DNA of 64,000 nt, taken from contig JAJEJD010000020.1 of the NCBI GenBank assembly GCA_022828125.1, positions 1 through 64,000 on the forward strand, in the 5' to 3' direction. Made by a program: the position numbers and the translations under genes. How positions within the stretch are numbered: the stretch's first letter is position 1; every line of letters starts with the position of its first letter. Below, in pieces: positions 32,516 to 41,949 of the stretch. Under the pieces are notes generated by a model. The model was not told where the DNA came from. It saw only the letters and a list, made by a program, of their open reading frames with translations, and searched no databases. This DNA is from a bacterium. GTDB taxonomy: Bacteria > UBA8248.

Positions 32516-35500
32516 TTCGTCAACCTGTCGAAATAGTCCTCGATTTCACCGCGCATCCCGCTCGGCAGGCCGTCTTTCATCGCCTCCATGATCTCCTCCC
32601 GGTACTTGGCCGGCACCTTGTACTGCTCCCGATCGGGTATGAGCACCTCGCTGAACTGGGTGCCGAGATTCCCGTCCTCCTCACGTCCCCGATCATTGGA
32701 GCCGCGCGGCTGGGGGAAATTCGGGTTTCTGGACCACCAGGGCCTGTTCCCTCCCATACCCGGCCCCAGGGCGCTGAACCCCCGGGGGGTGCCCAGACCT
32801 ACGCTGCCCCGCTGGGCCATCTGCTGCATGGCCTGCTGCATGGAGTTCTGCCCCTCGGCGAGCTTGCGGATCGCCTCCTCCTCGGGGGGCACCGCACGGG
32901 AGGAACTGCGCTTCGCCAAAGCGGCGGTGGCCTCCTCCATCGCCTCGCCCGCCTCGGCGATTCTGCGCAGGATGCTCGGGTTGATGAAGGGATACACCTG
33001 CATCATCTGGCGCAAGTGCCGCTCGAAAACCCCCAACCGATCGCGCACGTCTTTCTGCCTTTTGCGCAGGCCGTCCAGTTTCGCGATTTCCGTGCCGCCC
33101 GCGTCTTTTTCGGATTTATCCAGAAGCCGCCCTGCACTCTTCGCCAATTCCTTCGGGGAGGCGGGCTCAGGCGGCGCAGGTCCAAACCTTATCCCAGCAA
33201 ACGGAAGCGCCGCCGTGCTCTCCAAAATGGCAAGCGAAGAACCCTGCGGCGAAGGAAGCGGGCCTATCAACCCAAGCGCGCCCGCCAGTTCTTCCGCCAG
33301 GGGCGCGACGCTGCGTTCTCCCAGACGCCTCGCCACCTTCGGCGCATCTTTTTCCTTCTCCGCTATCTGCTCGGGACGGACGCAAGGTGACTTCTCGAGC
33401 TTGGCCGCCCATTCCGGCAACCTCTGGAAGATGATCCCCCATTCCCCATTCTTGAGCATCGTGTCGAACTCGGAGAGCGCCCGCATCTTCTCGCGCTGGA
33501 TTTTCTCGGCGCGCGCCTGGGGGGAGAGTTTCTTCTCGGTTTCGGGCGGGCCCAGCATCGAAATCTCAGGCGCCGCCGAATCGGCTTTCTTCACGGGCTC
33601 GGCTTGTTTCACCGGCTCGGCCTTCCCGAAACAATCGGACGGGAGCGGCCTGGCGGCCGATTCGCCTGCTTTTTTCCAATACGCACGCGCGCGTCGCGAC
33701 ACGGCGGCTACGTCTTCGGGCCATTTCTTCTTGAGGCGATCCACCACGTTCTCCAGCACGCCCACCGACTCGCCGAGTATGGCCTGCTGCTCCTCCACGA
33801 TTTTGGCCAGTTCGCTTTGCTGACGCTGGATGGGCCGACCGCCGCGCTGGCTCATCATCTGCCGGCGCTGCATGCCGCGAAGCGCCATGCGCATTCTCTG
33901 CAACTGGCTCATCAGGCGCCTGAGTTGTTCCAGCGCGCCCTGGAAATTGTTCTGGCGCATCATCTCGCGAATCCGCTCGAAGGAGCGCATCATGTCCTGC
34001 ATGGGCATCTCGCGCATGCTGCGCTGGTTCATGAACTCCCTGGGCATGCGCTGGGCCAGCGAAGCCATCTGCTGCATCAGCTCGCCCAGCTGCTCCCTGA
34101 GCCTTCTCAGCTCCTTCTCCACCCGCCGGAGCGCTTCTTCGTCCGCACCCATGCTGCGCATTTTCTCCAGCGCCTGCTCGATGGACCTTTGTCTTTGAAT
34201 CATCGATTCCGTCGTGCGGCCCGCCCTGTCCACACGGACGTTGCGCTGGATTTCCTCGCCCATCGTGGCGAGGCGCTCCAGCGTTTCCGTCGCCTCCTCC
34301 TGCCGGGCGGCTATCTCGCGGTTCAGCCTTTCCCTTTCCTCTTTCGCGTTCTCGCCCAGTTTCGACAATCGCGAGAGGGGTTTGAGGTATTGCGAAATCA
34401 CATCGCGCAGTTGCCGCTCGAGGGTGGACAAATCCATGTCGGAGAGCGTCTCGCGCGGATTCTTGGGCCGGAGCATCGCTCTCGTCCGTTTGATACGCTC
34501 CAGGATTTTCGAGGCCTTCGCCTCGATGGAGGGGCTCTTCCCCGCTGGTTTCCCGGTTTCTTTCGCCTCTTTCGCCCTCTCTTCCGGCGGGAGGTCCTTC
34601 TCCAGGTAATCACCCAGCAGGTCGAGGAGTTCGTTTGAAATCTCGCCCAGGTTCCTGTCCAGTCCGGCCATCACGGCTTCCCTGTCGCGGATTTTGATCC
34701 GGTAGACTTTGCTCGTCCCGACTTTCGGGCCGCTCACCGTATCCACGTCGGGCGCAATGAAGCGATAGGAGAGGACGCCCCCCGGACGAATGCCCATGGT
34801 GCTGAGGTCGAACTCGTAGCGGCCGAGCACATCCTTCCGGGGCTTCTCGCCGCCCCACACCTTGATTCTCCTCGGGCGGCCGCTCCCGAGCCTGACTTCG
34901 AGATACACGCCCCTGACCCCGAAATCATCGGACGCCCGGAACTTCACGGTCACCCGCTCGTCGGCTTCCACCGTGAGGTCCTTGCCCGGGTCCGTCACCA
35001 TCACATCGGGATAGGCATCGGGGATGATGTCGATCTGGTAGCGCTGCGGCGCCAGATTCGAAAAACCGTGCGCATCCTTCAAGCGCACCTGATAGGAACC
35101 CGCGCCGCCCAGGATCATCTTGCCGCCCAGCGAGTCGCCGCCTTCGGTGGGATTGAGGGGCAACCGCCACCCGTCGGCCAACGCGATGAGCGCCTCCTGA
35201 ACCGGCTTGTTCGTCTTGACGGCCAACTGCACCTCGGAGCCCATGTAGGCGCGGATGTGGCCTCCGCTTTTCCCCGCACCGGGTTTCAGCTTCGTATACT
35301 CGGGCGGAAACTGAACCACCTGGATGGACTCCACCCTCGGCGGGGCGACCACGCGAACCTCGATCGTCCGGGAGCGGAACCTGCCCGTACGCGCCGTGAT
35401 GCGCGCACCGGCTCCCGCAGCCAGCCAGCGGGCGCGAAACTGGTGAGGAGCCACCTTCTCCATGGCGATGCTCGCCTCGGCTTCGGCGCCTTGCCGCACC

Positions 35501-36204
35501 TCCAGTTCCACGTTACCCGCCTCACGCCCCCTGGTCCTGACTTCGAAGGCCGTGGGCATCCCGGGAAGCAGCGTCGTGCGTTCCGCCCAAATCTCCAGAT
35601 GGGTGATGCGCGAGGGCATGAGGTCCGCCGCGTTCGCCAGAAGATAACCCGCGCGCGGATAGAGCCCCGGCCAGATGAACGCCATGAGCATCACGACGAT
35701 GGCCAGAATTCCGGCGAGCCGTCCGAGCCTCTGGAAACCGGCTTGTGAGACGTAAGCCTCGGGGTCGAGCGATTCCACTTCCCTGCTGGTGTCGTTCACC
35801 AGCGCGTCGATGAGTGCGGGCGAAGTGGGATCGTCGTCGCCGAGTTCGCCTTTACGCGGGAAAAGCTGCAGCGAACTGATGAGGTTGCTGCCCAGGTCCG
35901 GGTGGGTCTCTTCGATGTCGAGAGCGATTCTCTCGCGCCTCGGACGGCGCGTCGCCAGCCACCAGCACCGGATGAGCGCCGCGCCGAGCAGGAGAACCGT
36001 GAGCCCGGCGTAGATGACGGCGGAATATCCGAAGCGGAGTTGGGAGACGACCGCCGCCGGAGCGAGCAGCAAAACGGCCAGTACGCCCAGCAGCAGAACC
36101 ATCCCCGCCTCGAGGCGCCTGACCTTGAGGCGAGCGCGAATTACCGAATCGAGAAACTCGTTTATCTTTCTGAAAGATCGTTCGGCCATTTCCCGTTTCC
36201 CCAC
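32512..36204 (-). CDS. Large DUF4175-like membrane protein with Met-rich coiled coil
   Basis: This 1230-aa protein resembles DUF4175 proteins of MoxR/BatA-type loci. Three membrane spans lie at the N-terminus (AGMVLLLGVLAVLLLAPAAV, YSAVIYAGLTVLLLGAALIR, LAGILAIVVMLMAFIWPGLY). Extracytoplasmic beta domains follow to about residue 500. A long helical region (about 510-900) includes a Met/Arg/Gln-rich stretch at about 705-800 (MREMPMQDMMRSF, MRMALRGMQRRQMM). A second Met-Gln patch (SMQQAMQQMAQRG) is near residue 1120, and the C-terminus is soluble. The start may be ATG 36204 or ATG 36189. It probably scaffolds the envelope complex built with the VWA proteins. Its stop overlaps the peptidase gene. 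Confidence 0.75.
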   Translation of the reverse strand: MGKREMAERSFRKINEFLDSVIRARLKVRRLEAGMVLLLGVLAVLLLAPAAVVSQLRFGYSAVIYAGLTVLLLGAALIRCWWLATRRPRRERIALDIEETHPDLGSNLISSLQLFPRKGELGDDDPTSPALIDALVNDTSREVESLDPEAYVSQAGFQRLGRLAGILAIVVMLMAFIWPGLYPRAGYLLANAADLMPSRITHLEIWAERTTLLPGMPTAFEVRTRGREAGNVELEVRQGAEAEASIAMEKVAPHQFRARWLAAGAGARITARTGRFRSRTIEVRVVAPPRVESIQVVQFPPEYTKLKPGAGKSGGHIRAYMGSEVQLAVKTNKPVQEALIALADGWRLPLNPTEGGDSLGGKMILGGAGSYQVRLKDAHGFSNLAPQRYQIDIIPDAYPDVMVTDPGKDLTVEADERVTVKFRASDDFGVRGVYLEVRLGSGRPRRIKVWGGEKPRKDVLGRYEFDLSTMGIRPGGVLSYRFIAPDVDTVSGPKVGTSKVYRIKIRDREAVMAGLDRNLGEISNELLDLLGDYLEKDLPPEERAKEAKETGKPAGKSPSIEAKASKILERIKRTRAMLRPKNPRETLSDMDLSTLERQLRDVISQYLKPLSRLSKLGENAKEERERLNREIAARQEEATETLERLATMGEEIQRNVRVDRAGRTTESMIQRQRSIEQALEKMRSMGADEEALRRVEKELRRLREQLGELMQQMASLAQRMPREFMNQRSMREMPMQDMMRSFERIREMMRQNNFQGALEQLRRLMSQLQRMRMALRGMQRRQMMSQRGGRPIQRQQSELAKIVEEQQAILGESVGVLENVVDRLKKKWPEDVAAVSRRARAYWKKAGESAARPLPSDCFGKAEPVKQAEPVKKADSAAPEISMLGPPETEKKLSPQARAEKIQREKMRALSEFDTMLKNGEWGIIFQRLPEWAAKLEKSPCVRPEQIAEKEKDAPKVARRLGERSVAPLAEELAGALGLIGPLPSPQGSSLAILESTAALPFAGIRFGPAPPEPASPKELAKSAGRLLDKSEKDAGGTEIAKLDGLRKRQKDVRDRLGVFERHLRQMMQVYPFINPSILRRIAEAGEAMEEATAALAKRSSSRAVPPEEEAIRKLAEGQNSMQQAMQQMAQRGSVGLGTPRGFSALGPGMGGNRPWWSRNPNFPQPRGSNDRGREEDGNLGTQFSEVLIPDREQYKVPAKYREEIMEAMKDGLPSGMRGEIEDYFDRLTK

Positions 36205-36270
36205 ATGAATGAACGGCGAGGAGAATCAAGCGAAATTGTAATACATGACTTGATTTACCGCACGTTCGTC

Positions 36271-36299
36271 TAAAAAACGCGCGCCGACCGCCGCGCGTT
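36271..36299 (-). terminator. Rho-independent terminator after the VWA gene
   Basis: On the minus strand AACGCGCG and CGCGCGTT (36292-36299 and 36276-36283 on the plus numbering) make an 8-bp GC-rich stem with an 8-nt loop. A run of Ts (36277-36272) follows, as in intrinsic terminators. The stem begins at the stop codon of the VWA gene. It suggests that the upstream genes (MBL, DUF4159, VWA) form a unit at least partly separate from DUF4175 and the genes after it. Confidence 0.72.
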
Positions 36300-38641
36300 C
36301 AAGCCAGCCCCCAAAGTCTCCGTATGGTCCATTCCAGGCCCGGCAGCAGAATGAGAATCATGCCGATCCAGGGAATGCTCCAGAGCCTCACGTCACGCAC
36401 TTCCATCACCCTGTGCGGCACCTTGCCCTTCAAGGCCTCCAGGACGCGGGCGGTCAAATCTTCCTCCCCCACGGCGTCGGCCCGGAAAAACAACCCGCCC
36501 GTGTGCTTCGCCAGCGTTTGCAGGTTCTCCCAGTGCGGGCTGACGTCGGCCCACTCCGCCTTGCCCGCTTCGCGGCCGATGCCGATCGTGCGCACCGCCT
36601 CGCCGATAACCTGCCCGCCCTGCACGGCCGTCATTCTCGCCCGATAGCTCCCGTTCCCGCGGGGGCGGAAGCGAACCTCGAACTCCCGGGAATCCGGGCG
36701 GTAAACCGCTTGATACCGGCTGGTGACGCCATAGGGGTCGCGAAGCTGCACCTGCACCTGCGCCGCCGGGGCGGGCTGATAGGATTCGTCCCTCACCTGC
36801 ATCCTGAGGACGTAGGTCCCGTCCTTCGCCTGCTCCGCCTCGGGAACAATCTGGACCTGCGAAATTCCGGGGTCGCCCGAGAGCCAGCGGATCATCTGCG
36901 CCACCAGGCGGATGTAGAGGCGGTTCGTCTTCTCCGCCGCCACCATCCCGAAATTCCACCGCCAGACATCGTCGGAGAAAATGCTCACCACCCTGCCCTC
37001 GCCAATCCGCTTCGTGGCGAGCAGGGGAATCTTCCCCTCTTTCGTCGAAACCAGAATCTGCCCCTTCCCGAACGGCGTCGTCGAATTGATGCGCCTCAAG
37101 GCCGGAAGGGCGGCCCAGAGTTTTTTGTTTTCCTCGACATCCGGGGAGAGTTGCGTGATGGGATGCCTGCCGCCGGTGGAAGTCAGCTGAGCGAGCAGGC
37201 GCCTCTGATCTTGATAGTCACTCTGCTGCTGCAAGCGCACGGGCAGGAGATCCTCGATGGGGCTGCGGTAATACCCGCCCGCGCTGAAGGATTGCCTGCC
37301 GCCGAACTTGAGCAAGGCTCCGCCCTTGCGAACGTATTCCCCCACGCGTTCGAGATAGTAGTTGCTGAAATACTCCTGCGCGGAGAAATTATCGAAAACC
37401 ACGATCTCGAAATTCTTGAGCTCTTCCAGGAACAGCTTGTCCACCGGGAACGGAACGAGGCTCAAGTGCCTGGTCGGAACGCCCGGGTCATCCTCGGAAG
37501 TCCTCAGGAAAACGAACGACACGAGGTCGATGGCGGGGTCCCGCTTGAGCGCCATGCGCAAGAAGCGATAGTTCCAGGTGGGAGAACCCGTAATCGTCAA
37601 CACCCGAATCTTGTCGCGCCTCACTTCCAGGGGTATCTCGACGCGATTGTTCGACTCCACGATTTCGCCGCGCTGAACGGGCGTAACCACGCTGAGCACC
37701 TGGCTCCCCACTTCGTTCGGCGTGAAGCGGAATTTCACGAGACGGCGCAGCGGACTGCGCCTGACGTCTATCGACCGGGTTCTGATGATGCGGCCCTCGC
37801 GCGTAAGAGCGACAGGCAGCTTGCGGCCTGAATAGCCTTTCACCGAAAGCGAAACCTCCAGGCTCATCTCCTTGCCCTGAAAGGCGATGCGCGGAGCCTG
37901 TATGTCCTGTATGGCGATGTCCCGAAAAGAGTCCGGCGCCCCGAAACCCACCCCGATGAGGGGCGGAAAGGATTTCACGTCCCCGGGCGGAAGATCCGCC
38001 CCGGTGGTGTCCCCCCCGTCCGTGAGCATCAGGATACCCAGGGGGCCGTCCTGATTTTTTTGCGCTTCCTTTTCCGCCGGATTCCGCGACTCCCGGGCGC
38101 TGCGCAGGGCGCTGCGGATGGCCCCCAGGGGGTCGCTGCCCACTCCCCGGGCTTCGAGGTTTTCGAGTTCCCGCACGCCAATGGGGCTTCTGCGCGCATC
38201 GTAGCGGGCGAGTTGAACGTCGTAGAGTTTTTTGAGGCCCGTGAGCAGGCTCGTGGGGACCTCCGCCTGCTCCTCCCCTTCGGGGGCTTGCGACTTTCCG
38301 AGCTTTTTCGGGACCAGCAGAAAATCCTTCGCCAAACCGATGCGCGTTTTCTTGCTGTCCACGTCCTGGACGCTCATGCTCGCCGAACTGTCGAGAAGAA
38401 CGAGCAGCTTGGGCGGCAGGGAGCGCTCGCGTTTGTCGATCAGCGTGGGACCGGAGAGAAAAAAGACGACCGCCGCATACAACAAACCCCGCAGAACCTG
38501 AAGAAGCCAGACGCGCCTCATCGGGAGTTTCTCGGCCAAATCGCGGTGTCTGCGCACGAGCGCCCAGCCCAGCCCGGCCGCAACGATGACGATCACCCAC
38601 CAGGGAGCGCCGCCCGGCCAATGAAGTGTGGACCAGTCCAT
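36299..38641 (-). CDS. Membrane protein with VWA and glutamine-amidotransferase-like domains
   Basis: This 780-aa protein has an N-terminal span (PWWVIVIVAAGLGWALVRRH) and a second (LQVLRGLLYAAVVFFLSGPT). A VWA domain follows with the metal motif LVLLDSSASMSVQDVDSKKT (about residues 79-98) and ILMLTDGGDTTGADLPPGDV. An Ig-like stretch and a class-I glutamine-amidotransferase-like region (ILTITGSPTWNYRF onward, with EYVRKGGALLKFGGRQSFSA) follow. A C-terminal span (LWSIPWIGMILILLPGLEWT) ends it. It is a second VWA client for the MoxR system. It starts 3 nt after the DUF4159 stop, so the genes are coupled. Confidence 0.8.
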   Translation of the reverse strand: MDWSTLHWPGGAPWWVIVIVAAGLGWALVRRHRDLAEKLPMRRVWLLQVLRGLLYAAVVFFLSGPTLIDKRERSLPPKLLVLLDSSASMSVQDVDSKKTRIGLAKDFLLVPKKLGKSQAPEGEEQAEVPTSLLTGLKKLYDVQLARYDARRSPIGVRELENLEARGVGSDPLGAIRSALRSARESRNPAEKEAQKNQDGPLGILMLTDGGDTTGADLPPGDVKSFPPLIGVGFGAPDSFRDIAIQDIQAPRIAFQGKEMSLEVSLSVKGYSGRKLPVALTREGRIIRTRSIDVRRSPLRRLVKFRFTPNEVGSQVLSVVTPVQRGEIVESNNRVEIPLEVRRDKIRVLTITGSPTWNYRFLRMALKRDPAIDLVSFVFLRTSEDDPGVPTRHLSLVPFPVDKLFLEELKNFEIVVFDNFSAQEYFSNYYLERVGEYVRKGGALLKFGGRQSFSAGGYYRSPIEDLLPVRLQQQSDYQDQRRLLAQLTSTGGRHPITQLSPDVEENKKLWAALPALRRINSTTPFGKGQILVSTKEGKIPLLATKRIGEGRVVSIFSDDVWRWNFGMVAAEKTNRLYIRLVAQMIRWLSGDPGISQVQIVPEAEQAKDGTYVLRMQVRDESYQPAPAAQVQVQLRDPYGVTSRYQAVYRPDSREFEVRFRPRGNGSYRARMTAVQGGQVIGEAVRTIGIGREAGKAEWADVSPHWENLQTLAKHTGGLFFRADAVGEEDLTARVLEALKGKVPHRVMEVRDVRLWSIPWIGMILILLPGLEWTIRRLWGLA

Positions 38642-38644
38642 CGT

Positions 38645-39493
38645 CTAGCCCTGGTTCAGCCTGCGCTGGATGAAGGGGTGGTGGATGAGGTCCTGCTTGT
38701 AGTTGCCCGTCATCGCATAGAGGGAGATGTTGACGGCGAGTTGAAAGGCCGCGAGACGCTGGGGTTCCCCGCCGGGGGTGCATTCTTCGAGCCATCCGCC
38801 CCCGGGACCCCTCGCCCAAGCGCCGCCGAGGTCGTTTCGGCAGAAGATGACGGGGGTGAACATGCCTACGTTGATTCCCAGCAAATCCTGACTGACGGCC
38901 TGTCGCCCGCCGATGGTGCGGATCAGGTAATAACTCTTGAACACGGCGTGCTCGCGCTGGAGCGCCTCGAAGGAAGTTCTCGGAAAAACCAGCCGCATGA
39001 GTTCCCGGACGGCGCCGCCGAAGGCTTCCTCCTCGAGCCCGAGGCCGTCGTCGATGAGCAAAAATCCCCCGTAGGTGAGGTGGCGCCTCAGATTGTCTAT
39101 CGCCCTCGAGTCGGGCATCTCGAACTCGTAGCGCCCCGACATGTACAGAAAAGGATATTCGAAAATTTCGGGCGAAGAGATGTCCACCGCCTGCGCATCC
39201 CCTGCGGTTTCGATGCTCGTGCGCCTTCTCACTTCATCGAGAAAAGAAGCCATCGCCGTGGGGTATTCCCGCCAGCGTCCGCCCGAATAGCGCAACTGCG
39301 CCGGCGTGAAATCGGGAAGCAGCGTCTTTTCCTCCTCGAAGGAGGGCGTCAAGAGTTGCCTCTGCCAGTCGCTGAGGGGAGTGGACGACTGCGCCTTCGC
39401 CCACCCGGGCAAGCCGAGCAGCGCGGACGCGGCCATCGCAGAGTGCGCGATGAACGCGCGCCGGCTCAAGAAAGATTTATGGGACGCTGACAT
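38645..39493 (-). CDS. DUF4159-domain exported protein
   Basis: This 282-aa protein starts with a twin-arginine-like signal (SFLSRRAFIAHSAMAASALL, then GLPGWAKAQS). It contains the DUF4159 layout: FTPAQLRYSGGRWREYPTAM, EIFEYPFLYMSGRYEFEMPD, LRRHLTYGGFLLIDDGLGLE, and a late FQLAVNISLYAMTGNYKQD. DUF4159 proteins often sit with BatA/MoxR genes and have a Rossmann-like amidotransferase-type fold; the function is unknown. The ATG at 39493 lies within the last codons of the MBL gene (17-nt overlap). Confidence 0.82.
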   Translation of the reverse strand: MSASHKSFLSRRAFIAHSAMAASALLGLPGWAKAQSSTPLSDWQRQLLTPSFEEEKTLLPDFTPAQLRYSGGRWREYPTAMASFLDEVRRRTSIETAGDAQAVDISSPEIFEYPFLYMSGRYEFEMPDSRAIDNLRRHLTYGGFLLIDDGLGLEEEAFGGAVRELMRLVFPRTSFEALQREHAVFKSYYLIRTIGGRQAVSQDLLGINVGMFTPVIFCRNDLGGAWARGPGGGWLEECTPGGEPQRLAAFQLAVNISLYAMTGNYKQDLIHHPFIQRRLNQG

Positions 39494-40319
39494 CGGGCAA
39501 CACCACATAGGTCGTGGGCGGCGGCAGCCTTTTGCGCGTGAGCACGAGCTCGGTTTCCTGCGGGCGGAGGACTCTCGTGATTCCCTCCGCCTTCAGGGCC
39601 TTTTCGAACTCTCCGGTCAATTCGGGGCCGAAGTAGTGCATCGGTATCACGATGTTGGGCCCGATGCGCTTGACGATCTTGGCCGCCACGTCGTGCGGCA
39701 CCGTAAAGGAGCCGTCGATCGGAAGCAGGAGCACGTGGATTTTCCCAAGGGCCCGAATCTGTCCGGGCGACGGCCCGAAGCGCGCGTTCCCGAAGTGCGC
39801 GACGCAAATCCCGCCCGCCTGAAAGACGTGGATGGTGTTGAGGACGAAGGGATGGTTCTCGTCCCCGTCCACCTGGGGGAAGGACGCGATTCTCAGGCTC
39901 CCGAATTTCTCGTCGATCGCGTTGGGCTTTCCCTCTTTCGTCACGCCGAAGAAAATCTCCGACTTGCCCACGTAGGGCCCCGTCATGGAGTGGGTTTCGT
40001 GGAAATTGCTGACGGTGACGGCATCCGGCGGCGGGTCCAGAACGGGGATGACGTAGGGGTCCATGACGGCCCGCCCGCCGCCCGGGGCTTCGATCAGGAA
40101 ACTCGAATGACCCAGAAACTTCAGCCGAACCGCGCGCGTTTGGCGAGCGCTCTCCCATCCGCCCCTCGTCGAGACGGGGATGAAGCGTCCATCGCGCTGG
40201 ACGATTCCCGGCTTGCAGATGCCCTCGGCCGCCCATGCGAGAGTGGGCGACAAGATGAACGCCAAGAAGACGAACAAACCCAGCGAGATGATTTTTTTCG
40301 CCGGAAAGCGTTTTCGCAT
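39477..40319 (-). CDS. Exported MBL-fold (metallo-beta-lactamase-like) protein, UlaG type
   Basis: This 280-aa protein has a signal peptide (MRKRFPAKKIISLGLFVFLA, cleavage near AWA). An MBL fold follows with LKFLGHSSFLIEAPGGGRAV (about residues 63-82) and VTVSNFHETHS in place of the usual SHxHxDH (about 99-109). GGICVAHFGNARFGPSPGQI and IVIPMHYFGPELTG give the other metal-site His residues. The metal site keeps most His ligands, but the Asp of HxHxDH is replaced, so activity may be altered. The ATG at 40319 fits the signal peptide better than the in-frame start at 40358. It precedes and overlaps the DUF4159 gene. Confidence 0.8.
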   Translation of the reverse strand: MRKRFPAKKIISLGLFVFLAFILSPTLAWAAEGICKPGIVQRDGRFIPVSTRGGWESARQTRAVRLKFLGHSSFLIEAPGGGRAVMDPYVIPVLDPPPDAVTVSNFHETHSMTGPYVGKSEIFFGVTKEGKPNAIDEKFGSLRIASFPQVDGDENHPFVLNTIHVFQAGGICVAHFGNARFGPSPGQIRALGKIHVLLLPIDGSFTVPHDVAAKIVKRIGPNIVIPMHYFGPELTGEFEKALKAEGITRVLRPQETELVLTRKRLPPPTTYVVLPDVSVP

Positions 40320-40517
40320 GCGCGCCGAAAATCGACGCTTCCCGTAGGCGGGGTTCAATATGATGTCCCCTATGGCAACGTCGCTACGACATCACCACGA
40401 CATTTTTACGACATCACAGCGACAACAAGGCGGCGTGAATGGGAAATTCTAGCGCATTTAGCCATCCCGTGGATAGTCCCAAACCAGCTATCGAGAAAAA
40501 AGTTTGCAGCTTCATTC

Positions 40518-41057
40518 TCACCCTTGCGACGGCCCGCCCCGGGCTTTCCCGCGCCAGGGGGAAATCCATATCGCCGCGGCCAGAATGCACGCCTTGAGCA
40601 CGTCCGTGACGACATAGGCGCCGTGGTAGCGACCGAATTCGCTCTGCAAGGCGGGCGCGCCTGCAGAAGCCTCCGCGCTCGTGAGGATTCTGCCGAGCGC
40701 TTCTATTTTCGGCGAGAACCAGAAGACGTGCACGCCCACGATGAGAAGCAGACAACCGGCCAGCGTGAGCGGCAGACCGCTCACCGGCCCCGCCCGCCAG
40801 ATGAGATAAAACAACAAGACGCAGAAAACGATTTGCAGGCGGTTCCAGGCGCGGAAAATGCGGGCGTTCACCTCTCTCGCGGCCATGCGGCCCTTGAGCT
40901 TCGTCTTTGAGGCGGGTTCGAACAGCTTCGACGCCACCGGGTTTTTCTGCGCGTCGAACGTATCGAAGGAATTCGTCGCGGCCCACCACACGCCCAGCGT
41001 GAGCGCGAGCCAGGATACGAGAAGAGCGAAATGTAATGAACGAACCAGAGCGGCCAA
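40518..41057 (-). CDS. DUF4149-like four-span membrane protein
   Basis: This is a 179-aa protein, with TTG 41057 as start (GAGGAG 6 nt upstream) in preference to TTG 41096. Four spans are visible: LVRSLHFALLVSWLALTLGV, QIVFCVLLFYLIW, LPLTLAGCLLLIVGVHVFWF and VLKACILAAAIWIS, with a basic loop near residue 60 (KTKLKGRMAAREVNARIFR). Layout and loop suit the DUF4149/TMEM205-like family of unknown function. It lies about 200 nt upstream of the MBL gene on the same strand; linkage to that operon is not certain. Confidence 0.68.
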   Translation of the reverse strand: MAALVRSLHFALLVSWLALTLGVWWAATNSFDTFDAQKNPVASKLFEPASKTKLKGRMAAREVNARIFRAWNRLQIVFCVLLFYLIWRAGPVSGLPLTLAGCLLLIVGVHVFWFSPKIEALGRILTSAEASAGAPALQSEFGRYHGAYVVTDVLKACILAAAIWISPWRGKARGGPSQG

Positions 41058-41152
41058 GCTGTACTCCTCATCCCGGGAACAGACACACTCGCGCAAGGAC
41101 TTTCAATGTACTCGACAAGCACGAAGGCTCACAAGCCGCAGGGGCAAGGTGT

Positions 41153-41522
41153 GGGCCTGTTGAAAGAGTACGGAACTCCGGATTTGTCGTATGTAACCGA
41201 CCGACGAGAGAGAAAATTCACTCCCCCCTTGAGGGGGAGTCGATGAAGCCGAGCGGTTTGTGCGAAGGCTGAATCGGTGGGGGGTGAATCGCGTTTTATC
41301 GCCATTCCGAATTATACCCCCCACCGAATCGCTTGCGGGCTTACGCCCTTAGCTCTTCGACTCCCCCTCAAGGGGGGAGTGAACCACTTCTCTCGTTGGT
41401 AGGCGACGATTCTCATGCGGGGAGTGTTTCTCGTTTTTCTCATCGACTTCTCAGGGACAGGCACGGAGGCCTGTCCCTACGGCGAACAACCTCGAAGGTC
41501 GGATAGGCTTTTTCAACAGCCC
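41153..41522. mobile_element. MITE-like element with CTGTTGAAA-type inverted ends
   Basis: The left end GGGCCTGTTGAAAGAG (41153-41168) faces the right end GGCTTTTTCAACAGCCC (41506-41522). Inside is a large inverted repeat: CTCCCCCCTTGAGGGGGAGT (near 41220) and its complement (near 41360-41385), flanking AATCGGTGGGGGGTGAA and its complement. A TAGGGACAGGC-type palindrome lies near the right end (about 41455-41482). There is no ORF for a transposase, so it would move only with a partner in trans. A close relative of the core is at 53764-54020. Confidence 0.65.
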
Positions 41523-41949
41523 TTCATCGCTCGCGCTTGACCCCCTGAGCAACCCGCCGCTCCGCCTCACCCTAAGTAGTCGCCCATCGATTTCGCTTGG
41601 CGCAGGCTCCGCCCCCCACCTTCCTCACCCTGAGTAGCGGCGGAGCCGCGTATCGAAGGGCGAAATTCTCGCCTCCAAGGAAGTAGCGCCTTCCATCCTT
41701 CGATACAGCGCTTACGCGCCTACTCAGGATGAGGCGAAGGTTTCGCGCAGGTCGCCGGCGAACGAATCGGTAGTAGGACAGGTCGCGACCTGTCCCTACA
41801 CCCCCCTCGCGTGGAACACTCGCTCATCGGGCTTTTCCAACAGCACCGGGCAGCGCTCCCCGACGCATCGCCAAAAGCAATGCTGGACACTTCGTTGCGC
41901 GAACACTTAGAATGATTTGCGAGGCGTCGCGCCTCACGGGGAGATTGCC
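41523..41949. repeat. Non-coding spacer with palindromic repeats upstream of the formate dehydrogenase genes
   Basis: This 427-nt spacer contains copies of a CCTCACCCTGAGTAG / CTACTCAGGATGAGG inverted repeat (about 41620-41740), with TCGAAGG and CCTTCGA inside. A palindrome of the CAGGTCGCGACCTGTCCCTA type lies near 41780-41805. No protein gene is convincing. The promoter of the formate dehydrogenase operon should lie in its last 100 nt, but no clear -35/-10 pair was found. Confidence 0.55.

Noticed and set aside
39477-40319. True antibiotic beta-lactamase
   Set aside because: The sequence is UlaG-like with a non-standard HxHxDH motif, and it is embedded in an envelope operon.
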